NCBI RefSeq assembly: GCF_021730395.1
Contig: NC_069361.1
Coordinates: 65,047,001 to 65,111,000 of the forward strand
Direction of reading: 5' to 3'
From: Mercenaria mercenaria
Lineage: Eukaryota; Mollusca; Bivalvia; Venerida; Veneridae
DNA: 64,000 nucleotides
Shown: positions 20,030 to 31,844 of the stretch, in pieces
Numbering within the stretch: the stretch's first letter is position 1
Layout: every line of letters starts with the position of its first letter
Position numbers and translations under genes: made by a program
Notes under the pieces: model-generated
What the model was told of the DNA's origin: nothing
Database searches by the model: none
What the model saw: the letters and a program-made list of their open reading frames with translations, nothing else

Positions 20030-22350
20030 AAATTCTTTGAAATCATACACTCAGAATTCTAGCACTGGCTGTGTGATGAGAAGGTTTTCGAAATTTTCTA
20101 AATAGCCATTTACTGGGAAAAGAATCTAAAAATCATAACCCTTATAGTAATAATAATGGAAAAACTATATACTTGCCCTAGTCTGGGGAAGCATAATAAA
20201 ATAATAAACTAAAACCAAGAGGCCTTAAATTCGCCCACAAGATGAGCGAACAACATCTACATGTAAGATTACTTTCAGGAATATCGGTAATTTCAGAAAT
20301 AAGTGTCCTTATGTAACTCTGCGTGAAATACTGACGCATATAGTGGCCCTAAATTGGGCAAAAAGTACTCTGATCGAATAAACTTGGTAGGAGACTGCTG
20401 GCCAGTGTTTATTTCAAAATATCGTAAAATATATGTCTAAAATCTAATTGATAGCTAGAACAAGTTAATAGTGATAAAGTATTATAAGGATGTTGAATGC
20501 ATATGATACAAACCAAACTATCCTTGCATAAAGTATTGGGGATGAAACCAAGGAGGGAAGTAAATATATCAGGAAAATATTAGCTCTTTCCTTTGCCAAA
20601 CCCACAGAGACATCAATCCAAATAATCTTCCCCGAGTTTGAATAAGTTGAAACCCAAAGAAGGAAACAAAATCGTTCAAGGAAATTAGTACTTCGTTCGT
20701 ATGCAAAATGATTTTAAAGACAAAACAACAAAACCGGAAGAGAATTTAAACTTTCAACATCTTTTTTTTAAAAATCTTCTTCAATAGACTTGACCATTTC
20801 ATAGTATCCCTAGGAACACACGAAATTATGTTGATGATATTATAATTATAATTAGGTTCTTGTTAAACATTAAATATATCTAATGCCCTATTTTCACCAA
20901 AAAAGTTTTATCTTTCAATATAATTGTATTTAACTATTTTAAAGTAAAAATTAATCGTGTACGTAACTAAATGTCATGCATTAACAGCCATCTAAAAAAC
21001 TTCTAGTCTTTTTTAGTGGGAGTACACTATATATACTGAAATGAAATGTAGTCTGTTCCACTGATCTGTCTAGTTAATATGTAGTATAAACGCGTGGAAG
21101 AGTCTAATTGAAATGGAGTGTTGTTGAGTTTTAACTCATATTGGAACACCTCAGACAGGTATTGTTGAATTTTCAGTTTTAATGATGGACAAAGACAACA
21201 AGTGTCCATCCCGGCACTGTTTCTGGCACAGGACCCTCAACCACCAACCTTCCGTAAGCCATTTAGACAGTCTCGTGATATGAAGAAATCGAGAGGGGCT
21301 CGAGAGATGAATAATTGCTTATGTAAATAACGATAAATCATCTTACTAAAAAACTCTATGTTTGTGACAAAAAGTACGAGATAATACAAATACAAAATGT
21401 ATACTTTTAACAATAGTAATAACAAGGCAGTCTGAAAGACAGCTATATCCCCCGCCGCTGTTATGGATAGTGAGAGGGTTGGTGGTATTGGATGGAAGCA
21501 CTGACGTTGTTAAGTATATTTTATAGACCATGTATGACGACATTAATGAATTTGTTCCAAGCGATATGCTGAGATATCGTAGGAATAAGTTTGATGAAGA
21601 ATCATGAGTATACAATTCATCAAAGAAACTCTGGCAAGTAGATCGGTAATTGAATATCACAAACTTATGAATTTATTCATGAATGGTTTAGGAGATACAG
21701 AGCGAACACAAAATGGAAGGCTCAAACATGTGACCTTGAGTTGTGACCTTGACCTTAAATCAAATGGCTGACTCATAAGTTCTGCACATTGTCTTAATGT
21801 GGTGATCATTTGACCCAAGTTTCATGAACATCCTTCAAGGGGTTTAGGAGATACAGAACGGACACAAAATGGAAGGCTTAAACCTTTGACCTTAAAGGAC
21901 GGACGGACGGAGACCATTCCTATAACCTCCTGTAAGTATCCGCATTCAATGTTAATGCACGTTCACATAGGCTGTTTCGATCTTAAAACGTTCTAGCTGG
22001 CATTTAGGCATTATGATTGCACATGTTTGCTTTTTTTGATCAGCATGTCAGAGAAACATCTTATTTAGATGACCTTTGTGTCATCGTAAGATTTTACTTG
22101 TTTTTGGTTCTGCCTGTTCTCTGAAACATACAGTTATAAATACGCATTTCGTCGAGACGGAACTTTAGACACGGATGTGTCACATATTATGCTTAGTTCT
22201 GGATTTTAAAAAAAAAAATTATATCTATAATAGTATTATTCAGAGCTATGAACATGTAGCGATTTTAAAGTATTTCAGTATACAATGTATATATATATTA
22301 ATGTATAAAGTACCTGGTCAATGTCAATTGGGGCCATCAGAGGAACTGTG
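20030..22350. repeat. duplicated flank, block B (second half)
   Basis: Repeats 13,420-14,415 and 15,010-15,950 of block A without the element at 14,417. It includes an extra ~300-bp interspersed repeat at about 21,660-21,960 (GGTTTAGGAGATACAGA twice, ACGGACGGACGGAGACC). The short open frames here have no family features. Confidence 0.7.
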
Positions 22351-23610
22351 TAAGACTGGGGTGGTTTAGGGAATGGTGATGAAGAGATAGCGAATCTGTC
22401 ATTGGTCTTCGGTTAAGATCAGTAAATCCCAACCCTCTGGCGCACCGCTCAAGTCTTAAACGAGGCTGTGCCGAGTTTAAGATTTGAGCGGTGCGCCAGA
22501 GGGTTGGGATTTTCGATCTTCACCGAACACCAATGATGGATTCTATTTCTCACTTACCACAACAGAAACAATGAAAACAAGTATGAAAATATGGAACTTT
22601 TTAAAACGCGGGAAATTGACGTCCGTAAGCAGAAGTGACGTCATGACATTTCAGTGACGCATAATAACAAAGTTCTGCTTTAGTTTTATCGTTTGTAGCG
22701 TAACGGTACGTTCTTGTCATAAAGTAACGAATTTTGAATCGAGAAATACACTATAAGGAACGGAGAGAAAAGATAAAGGTACCTGATTTTTAATTATTTT
22801 ACATAAATAATATGTATATTCAGTGTATGAAATAGTCCGTCACAGGAGTGTGGGATAACCCATGTGAGATAAGATTTTCCAGCATTTCTAAAAATAGAGA
22901 TTTTTCTGTCCGATAAGTGAGAAAAGATAATTCTTGTTGTCAGAGACTACGATGACAATTCGGGGGGAAAAGGTGTCTAGTAGTCCGTTCTATACTTACT
23001 TTCTTCATAGTCAGTTAGAGTGAACAACATCAGCTTGCATGTGATTGTATAATTGTCCTCTTCACATCCTAGATCTGAGGTACCTCTTCCTGATTCTTAG
23101 ACACTAATTTATTATGAGAACTTCTATGTCGAAGATACGTATGGAAGGACACTGTACAATGATGCAGTTTTTCATGCTACTCTTCTTTAAGCTCAACATT
23201 CAGCAGTATCACATTCCTTTGCATCAAAACGGATTGTCTAAGCATACGCCTTGCAGATAAAGCTACACATGATACCTCAGTTACAATAATATTATAACGA
23301 TATCCCTTGTTTATATTAGTTTACTTATCGAAGGTACCTTATTATGAAATATGACAGGAGCTATTTCTGGGCGTTTTAACAGTATTTTACTAAACATTAC
23401 AAGGAAAGCTTAATAGTGGCACAGTACCATGTTAGATTTAATAAGGTACTGTATAGCAGAAAGTAAGTGGGAGGCAACAGCATGCAGTAACTTGTGTTTC
23501 CTCTACTCTGTGCACCATTTGGGTTACTCGTTTGGCCTTCAGCACCGGGTCACTCAGATGCTGTATCTAGCGGACTTAATCAAGTTTGAACGTTTCAATT
23601 CAGTTAGGTA
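22303..23610 (+). pseudogene. cGAS-like (Mab-21) pseudogene 2, interrupted by a repeat
   Basis: Shares its first part with pseudogene 1, including the same missing block after AAAGTACCTGGTCAATGTCAAT. It retains later parts: CTTGCAGATAAAGCTACACATG (compare the LQIKLHM coding stretch), AGGAGCTATTTCTGGGCG, and GGGAGGCAACAGCATGCAGT (compare the WEKTAC stretch). A 536-bp element sits in it at 22,390-22,925, and a central part of the nucleotidyltransferase region is deleted. Many frame breaks; not functional. The lesions shared with pseudogene 1 mean both come from one already damaged copy. Confidence 0.8.
22390..22925 (+). mobile_element. hairpin-capped repeat, copy 3, inside pseudogene 2
   Basis: A ~155-bp near-perfect hairpin (CCCAACCCTCTGGCGCACCG and its inverse, bounded by TCATTGGT...ACCAATGA) is followed by the tail also found at 7.3-7.7 kb (GCGGGAAATTGACGTCCGTA, AGTGACGTCATGACATTTCA, TTGTAGCGTAACGGTACGTT). 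AGATA occurs on each side (22,385-22,389 and 22,925-22,929), a likely target duplication. Pseudogene 1 shows the site without the element (GAGAAGATAATTCTTG). Confidence 0.8.
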
Positions 23611-24379
23611 AAACTATTAAATATTGAATATGTATTGTAGGTGAATTTAATCCTTATGATACATACCAACCTTAACTTAACTTCCCTGATTCACAGAAGT
23701 TTTAAAAAAGCACAAACAAACAAACAAAAACAAAAAAGAATTTTTTTTTTGAGGAAAATATTAGTTTGTTAAAGAACAATGCATCAAAACAGGCTACAAC
23801 CGAACCACCAAGCTAAATAATCTTCCCTGCCTTATAAAAGTTGAATCCCCAATCCCCAACTCATTCCCAAACAGAAGGAACAAGAAAAATGTTACTACAT
23901 TTGTGCAAAATCAATTAGAATAGGAAACAAAGAGGGGATGATTCTGATCGAGAATTAGAAAAAAAAGACAACCCAATACGAAGAACAATAGTAAGGTAAG
24001 CAGAATTTCATCGGTTCTTAACTACAGGTTATACTAACAGTTAGCAAGTATTTAACAGTTTCCAATACGAACATACAAAATATCAATTGTTGGTTCGAAG
24101 TTTTTTTAAGGCGCAGAAGGATTGTTGATTATGCAACAATTCTGTTTTTGTTTGTTTTTGTTTTTAACTTCATCGATTTAATACAAGGTAAACGATACGT
24201 TACAGCTCGTAATTAGTTCGTGTTAAATTCTAAATTTACGATAAACATAAAATTCACACAGCCTAGAAAGCGCTATCATTTGCTATTTATCGTAAACAAA
24301 CTTTTAAGACAATTTGTTATCTCGACTGTTCTATTCTAACATCCTTGATATGGTCTGTGAATATATACAAAAAATGTTT

Positions 24380-24770
24380 AAAACTACTTAGAAATAGAAA
24401 AGATTCTTTCATACCGAACTAGATTTTCCCGTATTTTTTGTCGGTGCTCAAAGAACTCATATTACACCCCTGGGTGAAACACGACACACGTGCAGTAATA
24501 CAAATCTATGAATGAATGTAAATTCATACGCTACTATATTAAAATAGTGCTTGAAAGAAAAGCATTCGTTTAATTTCATTTTTTTTCTAGTAATTAAAGA
24601 ATACGGCATGCAAGAAAAAGAATCTATCTAGTTGAAGGTGCGGATGGATATATCTGGCTCGAAGATTACTGTTTAGGCGGTAACGAGATTCTGCCGAGTT
24701 ACCGTAAAATCGTTACCCGAGAGCCACATATTTCCATCCGCATCTTCAACCAATGAAAGATTCTTATAGT
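24380..24770 (-). mobile_element. hairpin-capped repeat, copy 4
   Basis: The reverse arrangement of the copy at 1965: tail first (TAGATTTTCCCGTATTTTTT, ACACCCCTGGGTG, AGAAAAGCATTCGTTT), then the hairpin (GTGCGGATGGATATATCTGG with GAGCCACATATTTCCATCCG). It lies inside a larger segment duplicated at 33.03-33.96 kb. Confidence 0.7.
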
Positions 24771-24849
24771 ATTATACATAACACACAGCGAAGTCTGGTT
24801 TATTCTCGGGACTGTGGGCGAGATGTTATTATGGTAACGCTAATGGTCG

Positions 24850-25040
24850 CCAGATATAAAGCGGATTGTGTGGTACAGTGGTAACACTGTTTGATTACGA
24901 AACCAGGGGTCGTGAGTTCGAGTCACTGCTCATCCAAATAAAAATACTAACATCGAGATAAAAGTCTCGTGTATGGGTGCCTTACACTTGATCCGCTAAA
25001 GAACTAGGGAAGCTACGCCCATATGGGTTAACAGTGGCTT
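24850..25040 (+). mobile_element. tRNA-derived SINE, family 3
   Basis: The tRNA-like head has an A box (GTGGTACAGTGGTAACAC) and a B box (GAGTTCGAGTC) at tRNA spacing. A body follows with GTCTCGTGTATGGGTGCCTT and CGCCCATATGGGTTAAC. A copy in the other orientation lies at about 33,600-33,855. No full acceptor stem is formed, so it is not a tRNA gene. Confidence 0.7.
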
Positions 25041-28000
25041 ATAAACAAACAGAAAATTAAATTTATTATTATCGGATTATTAATTACATGTTCAACAAAC
25101 ATTAAAAACAAACTTTTTTTCTGAGGTCTAACAGGCATGTTTTATATCAGTTACCGTGAGAGTATGTTCAGTTAAAAGTAGGATGTGATATCCACTTTCA
25201 ACTTGATTCATATTACAAAAAAAAAAAAAAAAAAAAAAAAAAGTTATTCCTAATATAAATAGTGCTAATCTTTCTCCCTTTCCTCGTGCCCTTTCTCAAT
25301 AGCATCGTGACCGCGTTTCAGTATGTATCACTTAGCATTCTATCGAAATCGGCATGTTCATCTATCGCATGCTAGGTAAAAAAGGCGGCGTAAGAATTGA
25401 ATGTCTTGAGTAAATTCAGCGGGTTGCATTTAACGAACTGTAGCGTTCTTATGTAAAAGTTAACACCCCCTTTTCTTTTTGTTTTTCTAAAGTAGAGATA
25501 TAGTTCTTTATGCGAAATAATCCAAAGGAATATCTTACTAAAATTAGTATGACAATCATACTGTTAGAACAAACCACAGACACTGAAAAATAGTGGCGAA
25601 TTTTCCTTTCTGTCGTAATCGTCAAATTCTCTTTCTGTACTCAAAATACCGTCAAGTAATTTCATTGTTTATACCGCCACACTTTCTAAGAATATTGCGT
25701 TCAGAATTTATTTTTAAATGATATTCTTCCATCTAGAATATCTAGATTATACCTTTAATATTATCTTATCGGCATGTCGTTTTACCTAGTCATATTGAAA
25801 CATACCAATTTGTAGTTGACATAAATTGCCAAATTTTCATATGTTTTTGGAAGCAGTATGTTATGTGACTATATATTGAAAATGCTCTACCTCATATTCT
25901 TTTATCCAGCATCCTACAAAATCCGACCCACAATATACCTTCTTTTTAAGTACATCTATATTATTATACATGCATACAAAAAGAATGCTTCATCATAATA
26001 TAATAGTAAGTGTCATTGTTGAATGTTACAGTACAAATGAATATTGAATGTATCCCACTTCGGCCAGTTCAGCAGTCCTCGGCAAAAAACAATTAGAAAT
26101 ATTCAATAGTGATGTAATATTAATGTCGTTCTCACCAATACTAGTGAAAGCAACAAAAGTATTATGCATTTCTCTAGTCTTTTCGTATTTTTTTTAATAC
26201 CTGATATAGCAGATCAGTTATTTACTGTCGCCTGGGGAAGCAGACACATAAAAAGTTTTGATGACACCAATCTGCAGCCGTTGTATGGAATGTTTCTAGG
26301 CACCATATAAAAGTTAAAAAGACAATTACGTATTCCTTATTTCCACCAAACAAGTTTGATTTCGATGTGGAACATTTAATTTAGCTATGCCCCTTTTTAA
26401 CTTCGAAGTTTTTGGTTATATTTTCGATTTAAAGTGAAATATCTTTGTTACTATCATAGCTTTTGACTTGAAACTTAAAATAGTTATTTACTATCAAAGT
26501 CTATATAAAAAGAAACAATCCCCATAACTCTGTTTGAAATTTGACACAGTTATGCCCATTTTTAACTTCGCGTGAACTGTGAAAGTTTTTGACTTGGAAT
26601 TTAAAATAGTAATTTACTACTACAACAGGAAAAACAATCCCCATTACTCTGATTTGAATTTTGATATAGTTATGCCCCTTTTAAATTTAGATTTTTTTGG
26701 TTAATGTTTTATAACGTTTTTACTGGCAAATATCTAATTCGGAGTCAAGCATTGAGAAAAGTCGAGCGTACTGTCTTACGGACAGCTAAACAATATGACA
26801 TAACTCTATCCTCCTTATTTGTTTAATTATCTTCCTTCATTTGATATTTGTCCATATTCGTGTCGAGTCGAGCTCGTGAATGAAATTAAAAACCAAACTG
26901 GCACTTAATATAAATTTCACGTAATGGTTCAAGTGAAATTGTGCGACGCACACGAACCTTTACTCTACCCTACGTTTTGAGTTACGTCCATTTAGTAAGT
27001 TTTACTGTCCAGGGCATTTCACTACAACTGATGTAGGGAATTTACGCAGATAGTGTACAATGACAGAGGACACTGAGATGAAGTCCAGCGTACAAGGACA
27101 TAACTTTTCCACACTTATTTTTAAGGTTATATCCCTATATTAATTTCTTTTATATACTGCATAAGTATCTAAAAATACAGACTACAGCAGTTAAATTATA
27201 TATACTTAAAAATAATTTGTTTATTTTTTTTATACGCCAGTTTTGAAAACAAGGGACGTATAATGGAATGACATTATCCATCCATCTGTCCGTCTTTCAA
27301 CATTGTAATTGGTGTAGCTTTTAAACTGGACTAAGCACCACTTTGGAAGGATCCTGTATGTTTTTGTTTTCAGTCGATCAAAGGTCAAGGACATATTGGC
27401 CTGGAGACTAAAAAAAGAATTTTCACCACATCGAGAAAATGTGCAGTGTGCAAATTTTAGATGGCTGGTTTCAAGGTCAAATTCACAATTAAAGGTCTAA
27501 GTTCATATTCATGCTATGCACGAGTCAGTTAAGTACAAATGATAGAAAGAACCTAAATAAAATTGCAGATTACTTTGAGGACTAAGGTACAATGCATCAT
27601 CTCTTTTAAAATGTCAAAATTGTACACCCTGCAATGGACTCTCATTTGATTTTTTTAGTTACTCGATCAAATTCTTTTTAAAAAAGGATGGAAAGATACT
27701 TCATAAAACCATATTCATGGGACTGAGAATTAAAATTGGAAAATTAAATGAAATTGATTTGTAATTTTGAAACTTACATCATTTTTATAACCTACAGCAA
27801 AGATCCGTTATTTATGTTATAATCCGGTCTAGTAATCAATATTTGATGAAATAAATGCAATGAAACGTTGATATATTTGTGATACATTTGACTTTCAATC
27901 CAGAGGTCCAGCTAGGGTTCAAATACCAGTCAAGCGCTTGACATTTATGTGATGCTCTTTAGAGTAGACCACCTAGGCATAAGGTGTGCAATGAAATAGT

Positions 28001-28075
28001 GATACGTGTGTATTGATGCTGTACACGAGGCACATTAATGATTAAAAAAGAGCCAAGTTCAGTAAGCCAGAAATG
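25040..28075. other. non-coding, with low-copy repeats
   Basis: AT-rich. It holds a poly-A run (25,217-25,242); about 26,380-26,720, two or three diverged units with GTTATGCCCCTTTTTAACTT and ATCCCCATAACTCTG, related to the array at 47.4-48.9 kb; and about 27,220-27,900, a repeat with ATACGCCAGTTTTGAAAACA and ATCCATCTGTCCGTC. No gene seen. Confidence 0.55.
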
Positions 28076-28084
28076 CCTGTTACG

Positions 28085-28205
28085 ACTTCTCTCTTTCTAT
28101 TACTTGGACTTTCTCCCGCTCTATCGCTCTAGTCAGATCGCTCTGTGACTGTACTGAAAGAGGATGAATTTGGCATCCGGAGTGGCTGCCTCTGTATGTA
28201 AACTT
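28085..28205. repeat. fragment of the interspersed repeat at 54.7-55.3 kb
   Basis: Matches one arm of the fold-back at 54,745-55,342 (GTCAGATCGCTCTGTG, CTGTACT, GAGGATGAATT, AGTGGCTGC) but is diverged and truncated. Confidence 0.6.
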
Positions 28206-28209
28206 GTTC

Positions 28210-29700
28210 ATAATGGACGGGTGCTGAGTAAATCTACTAATCTTATAATAAAAATAATATAATAACAATAGAAAATAATGAGAAGAAGGAAGAAGAATGC
28301 AATGTTGCGTGTTGGCTGCATAGTTAGATCTTAAATTTACAGGCAAATAATTGTCCCTAGGTAGGACCAAAGACTTATGTGGGTTTCGTACAAAAAAAAA
28401 CACGCGACTTTAACACGAAGATTATACCAGTATGAAGATATGTTATTACTGTTCCATCTGAATACTTTTATAGACTGACATTTTTATGTTGTTAATTGTA
28501 CATATATTGTAGGAAAACTGTGTTTTAATTACGATGCTACATGTAATTATATAATTTTTCTATTTTTTATTTCAAATATTTCTTTTTCTATTCATTTCTA
28601 TATTTGTAATTGCCAATCTTTATACTGGATTAAAAACTTCAAGAAGACATCTCGTTAGAACAATCAAACAACAAAAATGTCGTGTATACAACATCAAACA
28701 ACAAAATGTGGCATGTACCAAAATATTTTTTCAATGGGAGGTTTTAGAAGTAGCAGATAAAAATCTTAAATTACAGTATAAATTTATGTATATGTCCAAG
28801 TCAATAAACATCCCGTTAAAAGTTCGTTTTAGGTTATAACACACTAAATAGTTTTTGTTCTTTATTCTATATAAAATTGACCTATTTCCAATGGCGCAGC
28901 ACACACCAGGACCCATTTTAAATGTCTGTAACCTACATTTCCTTGAAGAATATTGTTAGTGCTAAAGAAAAATCAAAAGAAAAGTGGGGGTCATGTTTGA
29001 TGCAAGAAAAATAATTTCAATCAAACACACAAACTGCAAAATCAGCTAAAAAATGAGACCCCAAATTATACTAGTGGTGTATGATCTAAGTTTCCATGAA
29101 AAATTTTGTCATGTTGTTATTGCATTATGAAAATGCTACCTACATGTCAATCATAGATCTGTCATGTGATTTGAGCAAAAAAAATGCAAAGAAAATAAGG
29201 AAAATAGCTCTACAGAGCCAAAAAACTGAGGACTATTTGTGTCCGCCATTTTCATGGCTACAATTTTTTCGTCACTATAAACTGCCACTGTACCTTCAAT
29301 AACTTTTTAAGAAACAAAGATAAACATGCAAGACCAAAAGCCGAGTGAAGATAAATTATACGACCACCAACTGGGCGTTATCGTTTGAAAATTCCGGTAT
29401 ATAATAAACACACATACCACTGCAAAATGTGTCCTCTGTTAGATCAAAAAGTAACAAATGACGCCATTTTGAACTGCAATCAGCATTTTTCTCGGCTAAA
29501 AGCAGAAAATGTAAAATACGTCCACCTCCCTGTATCTCGTGCATTAGTATCTTTACTCAAACTGGAGGTAATATAAAATAAACTTTGACACTTTGAAACT
29601 CTGTGTATATATTGTGTATACAATATGTGTGCAAGTGTACACACACAATCCAATATGGAGTGATGTATTGTTCTTATTATCTTTAAGTTTAACTCTGACA
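28210..29700. other. upstream region of the second cGAS-like gene
   Basis: AT-rich non-coding DNA. Small open frames here show no family features. A spliced 5' non-coding exon is expected upstream because an acceptor lies directly before the start of the gene at 29,714, but it was not located. Confidence 0.4.
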
Positions 29701-29713
29701 AATATGTTTCAGA

Positions 29714-31831
29714 ATGTTTAAAGTTCCCGATTGGTATCTGACCGTGTCAAGGCGACTATCAGACGTATTTGATGAAATTGGGGTGAATGAGAAGATGTTG
29801 ATGAAGAGAAGGAGATCATTCTTACTGGATGAGACTACACAGGCTATCTGGGAAAGATTGTTACCAACGAAGTCTTTGTTTTATTTTCTCGGTAGTCAAC
29901 CAGAGGGAACAACAACTACAGGACTTAACTCAGACTTCGATCAAGTTGTTTGTTATACTGGCAGAGTTATCATACAGGACATGTCTGAATGGACTCCCGA
30001 AGCTGACACTCATCTAATGATTCAAGATGAAAAAACACAACCCGGATATTGTCGTCTACAGAAGCTTAGAGATGATGCTCCACTTCCTGTTATTGGGGAA
30101 TATGGGAACTATTATGTTAAAGATACACATGGAAGGGTATTGTACAAAAACACAAATCTTAATGCATTCCCTCTTGCGGGTCACCGGCAAGGACCAGCGC
30201 AGTCAACAAAAGGACAACTCGGTTGTATAGACACAGATACAGTACTTGCCCTTCCATTGAAATCCTTGCCACAAGAAGTTAAATGTTGGCTAAACCAACA
30301 AGTGGGAGGAAGCTTGGTGACAGAAGATGTTAAAAGGTATATAGAAAGAACAAACTATTTTGTTGTAGGTATTGGAAACAGGGCCAGTGAAAATGAAGCA
30401 TTTGAATGGAGAATATCTACCACCCTAGCTGAGAGATGTGTAATGTTCAATTTAAATATCACTCAGATTAGGTGCTACATATTGATGAAAATCATTCTTA
30501 AAACATACATAAATCCTCATTATCCAGATTGTTTATCAAGTTATATGTGTAAAACAGTTTTACTGCACTGTATAAAGAACAAACATTCAAGTTTATGGAA
30601 GGAGAATAATTTTTTAGCTTGTATATCGCATTGTTTATTGACATTACACGATTGTATATTAAGCAAAATCTGTCCACATTTTATCATCAAAGCAAACAAT
30701 CTGATGGCTGGAAAATTTTCATATCAAGAAAAGATTCAGTTAGCTAAATTAACGTCAAATCTGAGACAGAACATTGACAATGCAATCCTTGGAATTCCGA
30801 TTGATGACCTCGGCCTACGTCTGCAGATAAAGCTACACATGGTACCATGGTTACAATACAATATTAAGCCCTCGTTTTATTTTGGTTTAAAAACTGCTGG
30901 TAACTTATTATGGAATACTGCATATGGTTCTGATAGACGGTATCGTAATAAAATACTTAAAAAACTTACCCCAATAAATCTGAATATGAGCAATCACTTT
31001 TTATTCAATATTATGTTGCACTTAATAAGAAACTTTAGAAAAGGTAGCAAGTGGGAGAAGACAGCATGTCAACAATTGATTCCTCAATTCTGCACAACAA
31101 TAGGATCTCTGACAGCTTCATACAACATTCAACAAAATAACACTGTTTCTCCTCAAGCACTTACGTGGTTTTCAGCAGGACTGGACACTGATGTTGCATC
31201 TAGCAGACTGAAACTTGCTTCTGTATACTATTGTATAGGCGATATGGAAAATGTAGCTCATATTCTTGGGCATATTGAAAAATGTTACTCTGACCTTGTA
31301 GCAGCTGTGTGTAGCTGCTATAACTTTAATAACGTTAATGTAAATATAGGATTCTGTTCAATTTCCAGTCAAAGCAATGAAGAAGCTACCGGACATGTTA
31401 TTGCATTTTGCGTACGATTCTTGCCTTCTGAATTTAACTGTGTACCATATGAACTTCAGTATGAAATGTTTAGATCTACTGAAGATGAAATACTTCACAG
31501 GAATAAAATAGAAGATTTCTGGATGGACTGGGCCGTTGTTGATTCTCTTCCTTATCTATATTTCCTACAGTATAAAACATTTGGTCAACTACATAGAAAT
31601 GAGGATCAGAAACACGCTCTGAGAAACCTTGAATGGGCTATTTATACACGACAAAATCTTGGCCACAAAGACACAGCATTCAATCTGCTAGGGCAGTGTA
31701 TGGAACGGGAGAATCGGCCTGCAGATGCTATCCGTTGCTATATGATGTCTTTGAATATCAGACCTAGGAACAATGTAGCAAAAATCCATATTTGTGTGTT
31801 ACTGTCTAAATTTATCTGCAATAATATGTAA
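29714..31831 (+). CDS. Mab-21 / cGAS-like nucleotidyltransferase with TPR-like C-terminus, paralogue 2, 705 aa
   Basis: A second intact single-exon paralogue, collinear with the 710-residue gene. Seen: MFKVPDWYLT start directly after an acceptor (TTTCAG|A), GSQPEGTTT (60-68), SDFD (D74, D76) and a third acid in DTDTVLALPL (D175). The Mab-21-type segment EWRISTTLAERCVMFNL begins at 231, and a TPR-like end (AFNLLGQCMERENRPADAIR) closes the protein. Odd: the GWP motif that follows the third acid in the first gene is SLP here, so the family's usual Trp is lost; the substrate pocket may differ. The role is inferred as for its paralogue: nucleic-acid sensing upstream of STING, ligand unknown. No AATAAA is seen close to the stop; a SINE starts just after it. 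Confidence 0.87.
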   Translation: MFKVPDWYLTVSRRLSDVFDEIGVNEKMLMKRRRSFLLDETTQAIWERLLPTKSLFYFLGSQPEGTTTTGLNSDFDQVVCYTGRVIIQDMSEWTPEADTHLMIQDEKTQPGYCRLQKLRDDAPLPVIGEYGNYYVKDTHGRVLYKNTNLNAFPLAGHRQGPAQSTKGQLGCIDTDTVLALPLKSLPQEVKCWLNQQVGGSLVTEDVKRYIERTNYFVVGIGNRASENEAFEWRISTTLAERCVMFNLNITQIRCYILMKIILKTYINPHYPDCLSSYMCKTVLLHCIKNKHSSLWKENNFLACISHCLLTLHDCILSKICPHFIIKANNLMAGKFSYQEKIQLAKLTSNLRQNIDNAILGIPIDDLGLRLQIKLHMVPWLQYNIKPSFYFGLKTAGNLLWNTAYGSDRRYRNKILKKLTPINLNMSNHFLFNIMLHLIRNFRKGSKWEKTACQQLIPQFCTTIGSLTASYNIQQNNTVSPQALTWFSAGLDTDVASSRLKLASVYYCIGDMENVAHILGHIEKCYSDLVAAVCSCYNFNNVNVNIGFCSISSQSNEEATGHVIAFCVRFLPSEFNCVPYELQYEMFRSTEDEILHRNKIEDFWMDWAVVDSLPYLYFLQYKTFGQLHRNEDQKHALRNLEWAIYTRQNLGHKDTAFNLLGQCMERENRPADAIRCYMMSLNIRPRNNVAKIHICVLLSKFICNNM

Positions 31832-31844
31832 AAAAAAATCAAGC

